Assembly (NCBI RefSeq): GCF_023715895.1
Contig: NZ_JAMBOO010000009.1
Location: 62,001-126,000, forward strand
DNA from: Domibacillus indicus
Lineage (GTDB): Bacteria > Bacillota > Bacilli > Bacillales > Domibacillaceae
Direction: 5' to 3'
DNA: 64,000 nt
In this document: positions 1 through 8,206 of the stretch, in pieces
Position numbering within the stretch: position 1 is the first letter of the stretch
How the letters are laid out: each line of letters begins with the position of its first letter
Translations under genes and position numbers: made by a program
Notes under the pieces: model-generated
What the model saw: only the letters and a program-made list of their open reading frames with translations
What the model was told of the DNA's origin: nothing
Database searches by the model: none

Positions 1-1
1 A

Positions 2-892
2 AACGCATGGACACTGCTTTTCATTCGTTTTGTTCATGGCCTGGCTGCCGGGTTCATTACGCCAGCCGCTTTTACTTATTTGGCCAATCATACGGCAAAT
101 GAAAAAAAAGGCCAGGGCGCTGCTGTTTCCGGTGCTTTTATCGGCATAGCAGCCATTGCCGGTCCTGCTTTCAGCGGCATTTTAGCCAGCCGCACAAGTG
201 AAATATATGTGTTGGCCGTCATAGGGATGGTAATGGCGGTACTTGGGAGCACGGCCATGGTGATGCTGAAGAAAAAGCGGCCCGCTGTTCCTCATTCATC
301 CCAAACAGCGAGCGTTCCGCTTCTTGTCCTTTTCAGAAGCCCCCTCGTACGCAAGGCATTTATCGGCGCTTTTCTGCTTATGTTTTCCCAGGGGGTGCTT
401 GCTTATATGCTGCCGCTTAAAGTGGAACGGCTTGGCTATGGAGCGCAGACAAGCGGCCTGCTCCTCAGCACGTTTGGATTAACAGCCATTGTCGTTTTTC
501 TTTCTCCGGTTAATCGGCTGTTTGACCGGCTAAGGCCGGAAAAAACGTTTCCGTTCGGAGCGGCCATGATGGGCGTGAGCCTTCTGCTTATCAGCCAGGC
601 GGAAGTGCCTGTCCTTCTTCATAGCGTAATGGCCATATATGGAGTTGGCTTCGCTTTTTTATTTCCTTCGATTAATTCCCTGCTTGTGGACGCTGTCACA
701 GTGGAAAGCAGAGGCAGGGCGTATGGCTGCTTTTATGCTTTTTTCTCACTTGGCGTGGTGGCAGGTTCTTCCGTAACCGGCGCTCTTGCTCTCTCCCCGC
801 TGCAAGGCTTCATAGGGACCGGCTTTCTTCTTGTAGCAGCAGGCGTGTTCGTGTTTAGCCAATCACTCAAAAAACCGTCCAGCAGCTCTTAA
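2..892 (+). CDS. MFS transporter, 5' end outside window
   Basis: Major facilitator superfamily permease in the cytoplasmic membrane, probably a drug or metabolite exporter; the substrate cannot be told. The reading frame is open from base 2, and its first residues (an FIRFVHGLAAG stretch) are typical of the loop and helix 4 of MFS proteins, so the gene continues upstream. A TTG at 80 is inside the protein and is not its start. Hydrophobic segments run to the end, with a basic KKKR loop near residue 80 (central loop) and a C-terminal KKPSSSS tail. The stop lies within the following hairpin terminator. Confidence 0.85.
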   Translation, partial: NAWTLLFIRFVHGLAAGFITPAAFTYLANHTANEKKGQGAAVSGAFIGIAAIAGPAFSGILASRTSEIYVLAVIGMVMAVLGSTAMVMLKKKRPAVPHSSQTASVPLLVLFRSPLVRKAFIGAFLLMFSQGVLAYMLPLKVERLGYGAQTSGLLLSTFGLTAIVVFLSPVNRLFDRLRPEKTFPFGAAMMGVSLLLISQAEVPVLLHSVMAIYGVGFAFLFPSINSLLVDAVTVESRGRAYGCFYAFFSLGVVAGSSVTGALALSPLQGFIGTGFLLVAAGVFVFSQSLKKPSSSS

Positions 893-910
893 GCCGGACG
901 GTTTTTCTTT
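871..910 (+). terminator. Rho-independent terminator, probably bidirectional
   Basis: Arms AAAACCGTCC (871-880) and GGACGGTTTT (896-905) followed by a T-rich run. It overlaps the stop of the MFS gene and sits directly before the 3' end of the converging EAL gene, so it can serve both. Confidence 0.85.
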
Positions 911-1873
911 TAACCCGCTGCAGGTTCTGCAGAGGGCTTTCCAAAGTAATATCCTTGCACAAGCGGGATGCCTGCCGCAAGACAATACTCATATTCTTCT
1001 TTGCGCTCAATGCCTTCTGCGAGTGTTTTAATTCCCAGATTTGACGCCGTTTTCAGCGCTCTTTCAATAAATAATTGTTTATCCCCGTCCTGATCCACAA
1101 AACGAGACGTACGAACGGTCAATTTTAATGTAGTCCGGCCTTAGCTTCTCAAGCATTTCAATCGTAGAAAAACCGGCCCCGACGTCGTCAAGCGCTACTT
1201 TAATGCCTTCTTGCTTATAAACATTCAGCACTTTTCTTAGGTGCTCAATATCTTCTATCTTCTCCGTTTCAACCACTTCAAACACAAGATCGCCAGGATT
1301 TACATTGTATTTTTCGATAATCCGAAACGTATGCTGCAGGCAGAATTCCGGATTGTAAATGGTGGAAGGCAAAAAGTTAATAAAGCTTTTCTGTCCATTT
1401 CGGATGTATTTTTTACGGGCAATGATGGCACTTTCTCTTGCCTGCTTATCCAAGTAGGAGTGCATGCCCAGCTTTTGAGCGGCAGCAAACAGACGGCCCG
1501 GCGGGATTGCAGCTTCTTTGTTCGTCCGCAGAAGCGATTCATATCCGTATATGCTGCCGGTGCCTGCGTCAACAATCGGCTGGAGAAAGCTGACAAATTG
1601 GCTCTTTTCAATGACACGGATCACTTCCTGGTGAGAAAACCATTCTGCCACTTCTCTAATGGGTGCGGTGCGAAGCGGCGCCTCGTCATCCGGGCGCCCG
1701 ATCCCGCCTATTAACGTCCCTTCCTGCTTCTCCTGAACAGTTTGAAGCTTTTTCTCCGCCTCTTTCATCGTTTGAAAATCGATAAATGACCAATCTTTCT
1801 CATTTGAAATAAACAGGCGGCCCGGTTCATAAAATCGAATGGGAACCCGGCATTCAATACAGCTTTCCGGCAT
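910..1873 (-). pseudogene. EAL-domain (c-di-GMP phosphodiesterase-like) protein, single-base frameshift
   Basis: EAL-family protein of about 320 residues, presumed to hydrolyse cyclic di-GMP in the cytoplasm. The start chosen is ATG 1873, which has AAAAAGGAG nine bases upstream. The N-terminus has a CIEC pair and about 70 residues of unknown fold; the EAL domain follows, with ESLLR in place of the canonical EAL signature, then EVVETE, DDVGAG and DYIKIDRS. Just after IDRSYVS the frame breaks at an A4 run (1099-1102); removing one base joins it to FVDQDGDKQLF, then LAEGIE and QGYYFGKP, which complete the domain. The lesion is a single indel, so it may be a sequencing error or a real inactivation. 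Confidence 0.8.
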
Positions 1874-2091
1874 GTGTATATACTCCTTTTTATCAAAAAT
1901 AAACACTAAAAATAGCGAATATTACTTAAGTCCCCTTTTTGGGCGCCTCGTAAACTTTATCGGAAAAATAATGAGTATTTTTTAATTAAACTTTTGTCCT
2001 AAATCGCCTCCATTTTGGTCTATAGTTTGAAGAGGGGAAAAATCGGTTAGACTAATAAGAGCAGACTGCTTAAATGAGGAGGAATTTAATC

Positions 2092-2484
2092 ATGACAGCA
2101 ATCGTTTTATTCGACGGGGATTGTAATTTTTGCGATGCCAGCGTTCAATTTATTATACAGCGTGATTCGAAAGGCTATTTTAATTACGCATCGCTTCAAA
2201 GCGATGTCGGCCAAAAGCTGCTAAAAGAGCACAATATACCGGAAGACCTTGATAGTTTTGTGCTTGTAGAGGATGGACAGGCTTATATTAAATCAACTGC
2301 TGCTTTAAGGGTAGCACGCCGCCTGGATGGAGCATGGAAATTGCTTTATGCGCTGGTAGCCGTTCCAGCACCGCTTCGTAATCTCGTATATGATTATGTG
2401 GCGGCAAACCGGTACAAATGGTTTGGCAAAAAGAGCGACCACTGTATGCTTCCATCACCGGAAGTGCGCCAGCGATTTTTATAA
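2092..2484 (+). CDS. yuxK: DCC-family thiol-disulfide oxidoreductase-like protein (YuxK)
   Basis: Small soluble protein of the DUF393/DCC family, 130 residues; family members carry a DxxCxxC motif near the N-terminus and are thought to be thioredoxin-like, but no substrate is established. Here the motif reads DGDCNFCD. The start is ATG 2092, because AGGAGG at 2077-2082 is correctly spaced for it; an ATG at 2074 overlaps that ribosome site and is rejected. It is transcribed alone and ends at a strong terminator. Confidence 0.85.
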   Translation: MTAIVLFDGDCNFCDASVQFIIQRDSKGYFNYASLQSDVGQKLLKEHNIPEDLDSFVLVEDGQAYIKSTAALRVARRLDGAWKLLYALVAVPAPLRNLVYDYVAANRYKWFGKKSDHCMLPSPEVRQRFL

Positions 2485-2488
2485 AAAA

Positions 2489-2519
2489 AGAACCTGCTCA
2501 GGCAGGTTCTTCTTTTTTA
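2489..2519 (+). terminator. Rho-independent terminator after yuxK
   Basis: AAGAACCTGC / GCAGGTTCTT stem with a TTTTTT tail. Confidence 0.85.
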
Positions 2520-2605
2520 TGGACAGAAAACCTGCCAAACGGGTGTATTCTTTTTTCTTGTTCCACTATGATAGAAGCTGGCGGTCGGTCTTTTTCTGCT
2601 TAAAA

Positions 2606-2621
2606 GTTTATACACATAAAC
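2606..2621. promoter_or_regulatory. Inverted repeat upstream of the Lrp-type regulator, possible operator
   Basis: GTTTAT-ACAC-ATAAAC, a perfect 6-bp inverted repeat about 50 bp before the Lrp-family start. Placement suits an autoregulatory site; binding is inferred only. Confidence 0.35.
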
Positions 2622-2672
2622 AGATCGTGATACACTAAACGCGCACTACTTTTATAATGGAGCTGACACAGT

Positions 2673-3149
2673 ATGTTATCAAAATACAGCATTCCCGACT
2701 TGAATATTGACGAAATAGACAAACATATTTTGTCTATTCTGCATGAAAACAGCCGCATTTCCTACACGGACATCGCAAAGCAAGTGGACCTCTCCCGTGT
2801 TGCTGTTCAAGCCAGAATTAATAACTTAATGGAGCAGGGTGTCATTGAAAAATTCACAACCGTCATTAATCCGGCAAAGATCGGTATGCACGTATCTGCT
2901 TTTTTCAATGTAGAAGTAGAGCCTCAGTTTTTAGAAAAAGTGGCTGACCACCTTCAAAATGAGCCGGCTGTGACAAGCTTGTATCATATGACCGGTCCCA
3001 GCAAGCTTCATATGCACGGGATTTTTACAGACAATCAGGAGATGGAGCGCTTTTTAGCAGAAAAGCTGTATCCGCTTCAGGGCGTCGTAAGTGTTGACTG
3101 CCAGATTTTAATTAAACGGTACAAAAGCCGAATGGGCATGAAACTGTAA
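2673..3149 (+). CDS. Lrp/AsnC-family transcriptional regulator (ChrS-like candidate)
   Basis: 158-residue feast/famine regulator. The N-terminal winged HTH (about residues 8-60: [33 protein letters not shown]) is followed by an RAM/AsnC ligand and oligomer domain ending in [15 protein letters not shown] at 2659 supports the ATG start. In B. subtilis an Lrp-type regulator of this kind (ChrS, formerly YwrC) controls the chr3N/chr3C chromate pair. The same pair lies 1.5 kb downstream here, separated by an MFS gene on the other strand, so ChrS is a reasonable but unproven identity; it could instead regulate the adjacent MFS gene. Confidence 0.85.
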   Translation: MLSKYSIPDLNIDEIDKHILSILHENSRISYTDIAKQVDLSRVAVQARINNLMEQGVIEKFTTVINPAKIGMHVSAFFNVEVEPQFLEKVADHLQNEPAVTSLYHMTGPSKLHMHGIFTDNQEMERFLAEKLYPLQGVVSVDCQILIKRYKSRMGMKL

Positions 3150-3175
3150 TCAATAGCAAACGATTTTCACATATG

Positions 3176-3207
3176 AAAAAGAGGCTGCTGGGCAGCCTCT
3201 TTTTTTG
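3176..3207. terminator. Bidirectional terminator between convergent genes
   Basis: AAAAAGAGGCTGC / GCAGCCTCTTTTTTT hairpin, lying between the converging Lrp-family and MFS genes. Confidence 0.85.
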
Positions 3208-3220
3208 TTGTCTCCCTTCT

Positions 3221-4450
3221 TTACACCACTTTCTCACTTTCTGTAAATTCTTGATCTTCTTGTTCCTGGCTGCCTTTATGATCGGTAAACAGGAACATAA
3301 TCGCTCCGAAAATAAGCAGTGCCCCTGATAAATAAAAACCAAACTCCAATTTCCCGGTCACATCTGCAAAAAAGCCGGTAATGTAGGGAGCAAAAATTGA
3401 AGACAGCATGCCGCTGAAGTTAAAAAAACCGTACACTCTTGAATACATAGAAGGCGGTGTAATATCAGCCATATACGAGATCAGCACCGGATCTAGTGCC
3501 AGTTTTCCAAGCAGTCCGTACAGGGCAAGACCTACAAGCAAAAGCGAGTAGTTTTCCGTATATGGAATGGCGAATTGACAGATAGCCCCGGCCAGTGCCA
3601 GTGAAATAATCAACGGCTTTCTGTTTTTAATTTTATCGGACAAAAAGCCAAATAAGATAGCGCCTGGAATGGAAGCCCATGGCACCAATGAAGCAATGAT
3701 GCCTGTCTGGGAAGCTTCTACGCCTCTGACCGTCTGCAAATAGTAAGGCAGCCATGTGAGCATGCCGAAAAATCCATAAAGCGAGCAGAAAATAAGCACA
3801 TAGACAAGAATGTGATTTTTCGTAAACAGTTTTTTCATATCCAGCTTTTCTGCTTTTTCCGCTGATGCTTCTTTTTTCTTATGTGTGTCATCCCGTACAA
3901 AAACCGCAATTAAAATGGCAACGATAATAGTCGGTACCGCAAACACGTAAAACGGATACTGCCACCCTTTATTTAAAGTGTAAGTAAAATAACTGGATGC
4001 CATAAAACCAAGTGAAATACCGAAGGCCATCCCGCTGTTGATCAGGGCCGATACAAGGCCCCGGTATTTTTTAGGTGTAATCGTAGAAGAAATGCCGTAC
4101 TGGGAGCCGTAATACGTTCCTTCCCCAAGCCCCGTCAGCGCGCGCATCATTAAAAATACAAGAAAGGTTGTCGCCATCCCGCTTAAATAAGTTGCCACGC
4201 CGAATATTAAATAGCCAATGACTAGCACTTTTACACGGCCAAACCTGTCTGCCAAAAAGCCGGTTGGAATCTGCATCGCAGCATAAGCAGCGAAAAACAC
4301 CGTTGACATTAAGCCAAGCTGCGATTTATCAAGGCTCCACTCTTCGCCGATACTTCCCATAACAGGTGAAAGAATATTCCGGTCTGCATACATAAAGACC
4401 CAGCCAAGGAAAAAAAGAAAAATAACAACTGCAGGATGTGTTTTTTTCAT
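3221..4450 (-). CDS. MFS transporter, anion:cation symporter-like
   Basis: 409-residue permease with about 12 hydrophobic segments. The N-terminal MYADRNILSPVMGSI pattern and the GLMSTVFFAAYAAMQIPTG..DRFGRVKV helix 2-3 region are typical of the anion:cation symporter branch, which carries organic acids such as sugar acids or aromatic acids. The actual substrate is not evident. AAAAGGGGC upstream supports the ATG. It is monocistronic and transcribed away from the chromate operon, sharing the 4451-4681 control region with it. Confidence 0.8.
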   Translation of the reverse strand: MKKTHPAVVIFLFFLGWVFMYADRNILSPVMGSIGEEWSLDKSQLGLMSTVFFAAYAAMQIPTGFLADRFGRVKVLVIGYLIFGVATYLSGMATTFLVFLMMRALTGLGEGTYYGSQYGISSTITPKKYRGLVSALINSGMAFGISLGFMASSYFTYTLNKGWQYPFYVFAVPTIIVAILIAVFVRDDTHKKKEASAEKAEKLDMKKLFTKNHILVYVLIFCSLYGFFGMLTWLPYYLQTVRGVEASQTGIIASLVPWASIPGAILFGFLSDKIKNRKPLIISLALAGAICQFAIPYTENYSLLLVGLALYGLLGKLALDPVLISYMADITPPSMYSRVYGFFNFSGMLSSIFAPYITGFFADVTGKLEFGFYLSGALLIFGAIMFLFTDHKGSQEQEDQEFTESEKVV

Positions 4451-4543
4451 GTACGGTGCCCCTTTTCATAAATTGATAGGAACAGCATAAAGAAAAAAAA
4501 CAGCCTCTTGTTCATTTTCGGCAGAAAATCTCCCATAGATTTT

Positions 4544-4587
4544 ATTCGAAACGTAATCATTTTATCTTTTTTTATTACAATTCGAAT
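4544..4587. promoter_or_regulatory. Imperfect inverted repeat in the divergent MFS / chromate control region
   Basis: ATTCGAAACGTAAT (4544-4557) and ATTACAATTCGAAT (4574-4587) form a 14-bp repeat with two mismatches and a 16-base spacer. It lies between the divergent MFS and chromate genes, where a shared repressor could bind. No regulator is demonstrated. Confidence 0.4.
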
Positions 4588-4594
4588 GTTAAGA

Positions 4595-4610
4595 TGTATT
4601 AAACAATACA
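4595..4610. promoter_or_regulatory. Short perfect palindrome upstream of chromate operon
   Basis: TGTATT-AAAC-AATACA; a half copy (CAATACAAA) recurs about 12 bp further on. It lies about 70 bp before the chromate start. A candidate operator for the Lrp-type regulator. Confidence 0.35.
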
Positions 4611-4681
4611 ATTGGTTTGGCAATACAAAATCTCTCCTGAACGTGTTTCACTTTCACCACGATGATAGAAAGGATGTTTTT

Positions 4682-5251
4682 ATGAAGCAGCTCGATATTT
4701 TTATCGCTTTTTTCCGCAGCAGCATGCTCGGCTACGGCGGCGGCCCGACGACTATCCCACTTGTTCAAAAAGAAGTGGTCGAGCGGTTTAAATGGATGGA
4801 TAATGAAGAATTTGGAGACATTTTAGCGATTGGCAACACGCTTCCAGGCCCCATTAATACAAAGATGGCCGGCTATATTGGATACCGGGTCGGCGGGATA
4901 CTCGGCACGATCAATGCGATTTTAGCGACCATTCTGCCGACCATTTTATTAATGATTTTTCTGCTGACGACCTTAACGGCTTTTAAAGATTTGGCCTGGG
5001 TGCAGGGAATGACACGGGGGGTTTTGCCCGTCGTCGGCATCATGCTGGCCGTGTTGACAAAAGATTTTCTTCAAAGCTCGATGAAAGGCTTGAAGTGGGG
5101 AACGGTCGCTGTTCATGTTGTAATTGGACTTCTATTGATTGAGTTTCTTCATATTCATCCTGCTATTTTAATTGCCACTTTGCTGCTGTTTGCTTTCTTT
5201 AAGCCGGTTAAAGATAAAGCAGCTGACAAAAAGAAAGGACGGCCCGCATGA
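4682..5251 (+). CDS. Chromate transporter, N-half subunit (Chr3N type)
   Basis: 189-residue membrane protein of the CHR family, half-size form. The signature GYGGGPTTIPLVQKEVV near residue 15-31 and GNTLPGPINTKMAGYIGY around 50-67 are the CHR motifs; several hydrophobic helices follow. Half-size CHR proteins act in pairs in chromate efflux. The start is ATG 4682 with GAAAGGATG just upstream; a longer frame from 4508 runs through promoter sequence and is rejected. It overlaps the next gene by four bases (ATGA), so the two are translationally coupled. Confidence 0.85.
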   Translation: MKQLDIFIAFFRSSMLGYGGGPTTIPLVQKEVVERFKWMDNEEFGDILAIGNTLPGPINTKMAGYIGYRVGGILGTINAILATILPTILLMIFLLTTLTAFKDLAWVQGMTRGVLPVVGIMLAVLTKDFLQSSMKGLKWGTVAVHVVIGLLLIEFLHIHPAILIATLLLFAFFKPVKDKAADKKKGRPA

Positions 5252-5778
5252 TTTATTTGCATATTTTCTGGGTATTTTTCATGACGAATCTGCTTGGCTA
5301 CGGCGGCGGCCCAGCTACAATCCCGCTTATTCAAAAAGAAGTCGTGGAACGCTATGGGTGGATGACCGTACAGGAATTTAACGAAGCTTTCGCGATGGGC
5401 AATGCACTGCCCGGCCCCATCGCCACGAAGATGGGCGGTTATATCGGCTTCCAGGAAGGAGGCTGGCTGGGTGCCGTGCTGGCGGTGCTGGCCACTGTAC
5501 TGCCTTCTCTCCTATTAATGATCTCTTTAATGGGCATTTTGTATAAAAACCGGACCTCCCCGCGTGTAAAACGAATGACCGCTTATGTAAAGCCGACTAT
5601 TGCTATTTTACTTGGCGTGATGGCATTTCAAGCTTTTTTCGACTCATACGTTCAAATCAGCCCTTTGCATATTTTCATTCTGGCGGCAGGCAGCTACTGG
5701 CTGATGGAAAAAAGAAAAATCCATCCCGGCCTGGTCGTCCTCTCTTCGCTCATTTATGGAGCTGTTTTTCTTTCCTAA
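5248..5778 (+). CDS. Chromate transporter, C-half subunit (Chr3C type)
   Basis: 176-residue second half-size CHR protein, homologous to its neighbour: GYGGGPATIPLIQKEVVERYGW and GNALPGPIATKMGGYIGF repeat the same motifs. The pair resembles the B. subtilis ywrB/ywrA (chr3N/chr3C) operon, in which both genes are needed for chromate resistance. It ends before a strong terminator, giving a two-gene operon. Confidence 0.85.
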   Translation: MIYLHIFWVFFMTNLLGYGGGPATIPLIQKEVVERYGWMTVQEFNEAFAMGNALPGPIATKMGGYIGFQEGGWLGAVLAVLATVLPSLLLMISLMGILYKNRTSPRVKRMTAYVKPTIAILLGVMAFQAFFDSYVQISPLHIFILAAGSYWLMEKRKIHPGLVVLSSLIYGAVFLS

Positions 5779-5781
5779 CCG

Positions 5782-5834
5782 AAAAGCGTGAATGAAGGTC
5801 CGCTGTCTGGCGGCCATCATTCACGCTTTTTTTT
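5782..5834 (+). terminator. Terminator of the chromate operon
   Basis: AAAAGCGTGAATGA / TCATTCACGCTTTTTTTT with an internal GC-rich loop. Confidence 0.85.
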
Positions 5835-5923
5835 GAGCCTCTGCTTGAATATACATCATTTTTTCCCGGCACAACTTAGCTAGAAAAAACCCTTGGCTTC
5901 CTCCAAGCTTTCTCATTTATATT

Positions 5924-6766
5924 TCAGCCGAGCTTTTTCTTTAAAAAGCGATACAGCCCATCTTCTTTATAAGAAAACTCCGTTACTTCATCTGCCTGCT
6001 TCTTCACAAAATCCGTGGCGTTTTTCATGGCCACACAATAACCGGCCAGCTCGAAAAGCGGCAGATCATTTTCTCCGTCGCCTACTGCTAATATCTCTTC
6101 TCTCTTCAAATGAAAGCGATCAAGCAGTTTTTTCACACCCGTTGCTTTTGAAACTCCTTCTACTGTCACCTCCACATTATGGTGTGTAGACGAAGCAGTC
6201 GTAAAAGCGACATCTGTTTTTACTTGTTCCAACTCTGCCTTCCATCCATCCATTACCGCTTTGTCCCGGCTGAAAAAGTAAATCTTCGCTGCATTCTCGG
6301 CATGCAGCCCACTCGTCCACTGGATCTTAGACTGAACCGCTTCCTGACGGGACAGCCATTCATTCTCGTGAACGGCCTCAGGCTTCGGCTCTGTTGCGAT
6401 CTCTGTCATAAACGCCCGGTCTTTCTCAAGTGCCGTCCGCGGTCCCTCGTTCGGATGAATTTCATAATAAATGCCCCATTCTCCTGCCTTCAAGGCCAGT
6501 TTCTGCACCAGTTCCGGCGGCAGTGCGTGCTGTGAAATTTGTTTCTCGCCTAAAAAAGCGGACATGCCGTTGGCTGTCACGATGCCGTCTACTTTAAAAC
6601 GCGGCGGCAGCACATCCCTCGCTTCTTTTAATGTCCTGCCCGTAGCAATAAACACGAGCATGCCGCTTTGCCGAAGTTCTGCCACATAATCGGTCAGTGT
6701 ATCGTTCACCGTGTTAAATTCCGTTAATGTTGTTCCATCCAAATCTAAAACAATTGCTTTATACAT
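5924..6766 (-). CDS. Cof-type HAD-IIB phosphatase
   Basis: 280-residue cytoplasmic haloacid dehalogenase-fold phosphatase. Motif I is DLDGT with catalytic Asp8 and Asp10, motif II is FIATGRT, and the C-terminal motif GDGENDLPLFELAG binds magnesium; the Cof/IIB cap lies between. Family members dephosphorylate sugar phosphates, FMN or pyridoxal phosphate with overlapping specificity, so no single substrate is assigned. It is transcribed alone. Confidence 0.85.
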   Translation of the reverse strand: MYKAIVLDLDGTTLTEFNTVNDTLTDYVAELRQSGMLVFIATGRTLKEARDVLPPRFKVDGIVTANGMSAFLGEKQISQHALPPELVQKLALKAGEWGIYYEIHPNEGPRTALEKDRAFMTEIATEPKPEAVHENEWLSRQEAVQSKIQWTSGLHAENAAKIYFFSRDKAVMDGWKAELEQVKTDVAFTTASSTHHNVEVTVEGVSKATGVKKLLDRFHLKREEILAVGDGENDLPLFELAGYCVAMKNATDFVKKQADEVTEFSYKEDGLYRFLKKKLG

Positions 6767-6955
6767 GATCCCGTCACCTCAATATCATCTCGATCTCTTT
6801 CTCATTATGTACGTATTCCTCCAAAGAATGTCCACTATTTTAATTGTACGAGAAAAAGCTCATTTTTCGGGAAACAGACCTTCTCTCCAGCCCTTTTATG
6901 AAAAAGCCCGCTTTTCTAGTTATAAAACTAGTTTAAAGCCTTCATCTCCACCTAT

Positions 6956-6968
6956 GGTATCGTTCCCA
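6956..6968. promoter_or_regulatory. Operator-like box 1 (TGGGAACGATACC on minus strand)
   Basis: Semi-palindromic box with a central CG, as seen in LacI-family operators; an identical 13-base copy lies about 97 bp away. Candidate site for the adjacent LacI-type regulator. Confidence 0.45.
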
Positions 6969-7056
6969 GAGGCGGTTTTTCGGCTCTTTTACTCCCTTTT
7001 TCAATAAATTGGAATAAACTATTTTTAAAAATATAACCCCTATAAAATCAGTTTTG

Positions 7057-7069
7057 GTATCGTTCCCAT
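7057..7069. promoter_or_regulatory. Operator-like box 2
   Basis: Second copy of GGTATCGTTCCCA, next to the terminator of the LacI-type gene. The spacing (about nine helical turns) would suit looping by a dimer-of-dimers or two independent dimers. Inference only. Confidence 0.45.
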
Positions 7070-7084
7070 ACTGTTTTTTAAAAA

Positions 7085-7107
7085 ATTGCGGGGAAAAATC
7101 CCGCAAT
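7085..7107 (-). terminator. Terminator of the LacI-type gene
   Basis: On the minus strand ATTGCGGG / CCCGCAAT hairpin followed by a T6 run; it abuts the stop codon. Confidence 0.75.
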
Positions 7108-8099
7108 TAAGTAGATTTTCGAACAATAATGTCACTCGGCAGCTCATATTGCTCCATCTCTGCCTGGTTATTGTGAAGAAGCTCTAATATGACCTGGGTC
7201 GCTTTTTGACCCATACCGTCAGCAGGCTGTTGGATTGTTGTTAATGTCGGAGTGATCCACTGAGCTATCGGCTGGTTGCCAAAACCCATAATCGCCAGAT
7301 CTTCTGGAACGCGGACCCCCTGCTCGTTTGCTTGTGTGATCATGCCGGCGGCAATGTCATCGCTTCCCGTAAAAACAGCAGTAGGCCGATCTTCCATATT
7401 CATCACATGAGTAAGCAGCTGCTTTCCATCTTCGGTTGTATGCCGATCGACGAAGATCCATGCAGGATTAATAGAGAGTCCTGCTTCTGCCATTGCTTTT
7501 TGGTAGCCCTGGTTGCGGTCCTTGTCTCTTCCTTTTTCAGCAAAAAGAGCGCCGGTGCAATAACCAATTCTTTGATGCCCTTGTTGAATCAAATGTTTAA
7601 TGCCTGCATACGTTCCACTTAATTGATCAAACTTAATAACTGGAACAGACGGTTCGGGAATATCTTCGTTGCACAGTACAATCGGGCCGTGCTTCGTAAA
7701 CGGCTGAACGTCCTTCCAATCGTTTTCTAAAGCGCCTATGATCATACCGTCTGCCTGCTTTGTTTTCAGCAGATTAAAAAAAAGCCGTTCTTTTTCTTTG
7801 TCTCCGCTGCTCTGGCATATCATCGTTTTATAGCCCTTTTCATACGCCGTTTGCTCAACAGCTGCGGTTAGGGAAGCGAAAAAGGGGTCGGTAACAGCTG
7901 GAACCACAACCCCAATCGTCATCGTCAGCTGTCCTCTTAATCTTCTGGCAGCCGGATTTGGATGATAATCGAGTTCTTTCATCGCCTGCAGCACAAGGGC
8001 ACGGTTTTCTTCGGATACATAATCTTGATTGTTGATTACACGGGATACGGTTGTTTTCGATAAACCGGCTCTCTTCGCTACATCTAAAATGGTTGCCAT
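7107..8099 (-). CDS. LacI/GalR-family transcriptional repressor
   Basis: 330-residue regulator: an N-terminal lambda-like HTH (TILDVAKRAGLSKTTVSRVINN) and hinge HPNPAARRLRG, then a periplasmic-binding-like effector domain from about residue 60 (TIGVVVPAVTDPFF...GFGNQPIAQWITPTLTTIQQP). Family members usually sense sugars or phosphorylated sugars. No sugar operon is adjacent, so the effector is unknown; two operator-like boxes lie just downstream of its terminator. Confidence 0.85.
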   Translation of the reverse strand: MATILDVAKRAGLSKTTVSRVINNQDYVSEENRALVLQAMKELDYHPNPAARRLRGQLTMTIGVVVPAVTDPFFASLTAAVEQTAYEKGYKTMICQSSGDKEKERLFFNLLKTKQADGMIIGALENDWKDVQPFTKHGPIVLCNEDIPEPSVPVIKFDQLSGTYAGIKHLIQQGHQRIGYCTGALFAEKGRDKDRNQGYQKAMAEAGLSINPAWIFVDRHTTEDGKQLLTHVMNMEDRPTAVFTGSDDIAAGMITQANEQGVRVPEDLAIMGFGNQPIAQWITPTLTTIQQPADGMGQKATQVILELLHNNQAEMEQYELPSDIIVRKST

Positions 8100-8134
8100 C
8101 CTGCTTCCTTCTTTCTTTGATTCTAATTTCGTAC

Positions 8135-8164
8135 ATTGTAGCGCTTATTTAAATCTCCATGCAA
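8135..8164 (-). promoter_or_regulatory. SigA-type promoter of the LacI-type gene
   Basis: On the minus strand TTGCAT, 18 bases, TACAAT, ending about 36 bp before the start codon. Confidence 0.5.
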
Positions 8165-8169
8165 GGACA

Positions 8170-8206
8170 CAAAAAAACAGCTGGGCTTTACCCAGCTGCT
8201 TTTTTA
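8170..8206 (-). terminator. Terminator after the esterase operon
   Basis: CAGCTGGG / CCCAGCTG stem with A and T runs on both sides; overlaps the stop codon of the preceding minus-strand gene. Confidence 0.8.

Larger units (their letters stand above)
6767..7084. other. Gene-free stretch with two operator-like boxes
   Basis: AT-rich, without a convincing coding frame. It holds two copies of GGTATCGTTCCCA, described separately, and a TAGTT-ATA-AACTA type weak hairpin near 6919. The LacI-family gene to the right terminates into it and the HAD gene to the left starts out of it. Confidence 0.6.

Noticed and set aside
1241-1714. 157-residue plus-strand open frame opposite the EAL gene
   Set aside because: It lacks a ribosome site, and the minus strand codes for a recognisable EAL domain.
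1994-2026. Promoter before yuxK (TTGTCC ... TATAGT)
   Set aside because: Spacing of 21 bases is too long for a SigA promoter.
4508-4681. Extended N-terminus for the first chromate subunit
   Set aside because: AT-rich control region with inverted repeats; ATG 4682 has a ribosome site and gives the CHR start.
8134-8149. Catabolite-response (cre) site near the LacI-type promoter
   Set aside because: TGTAGCGCTTA lacks a base of the cre consensus and matches poorly.
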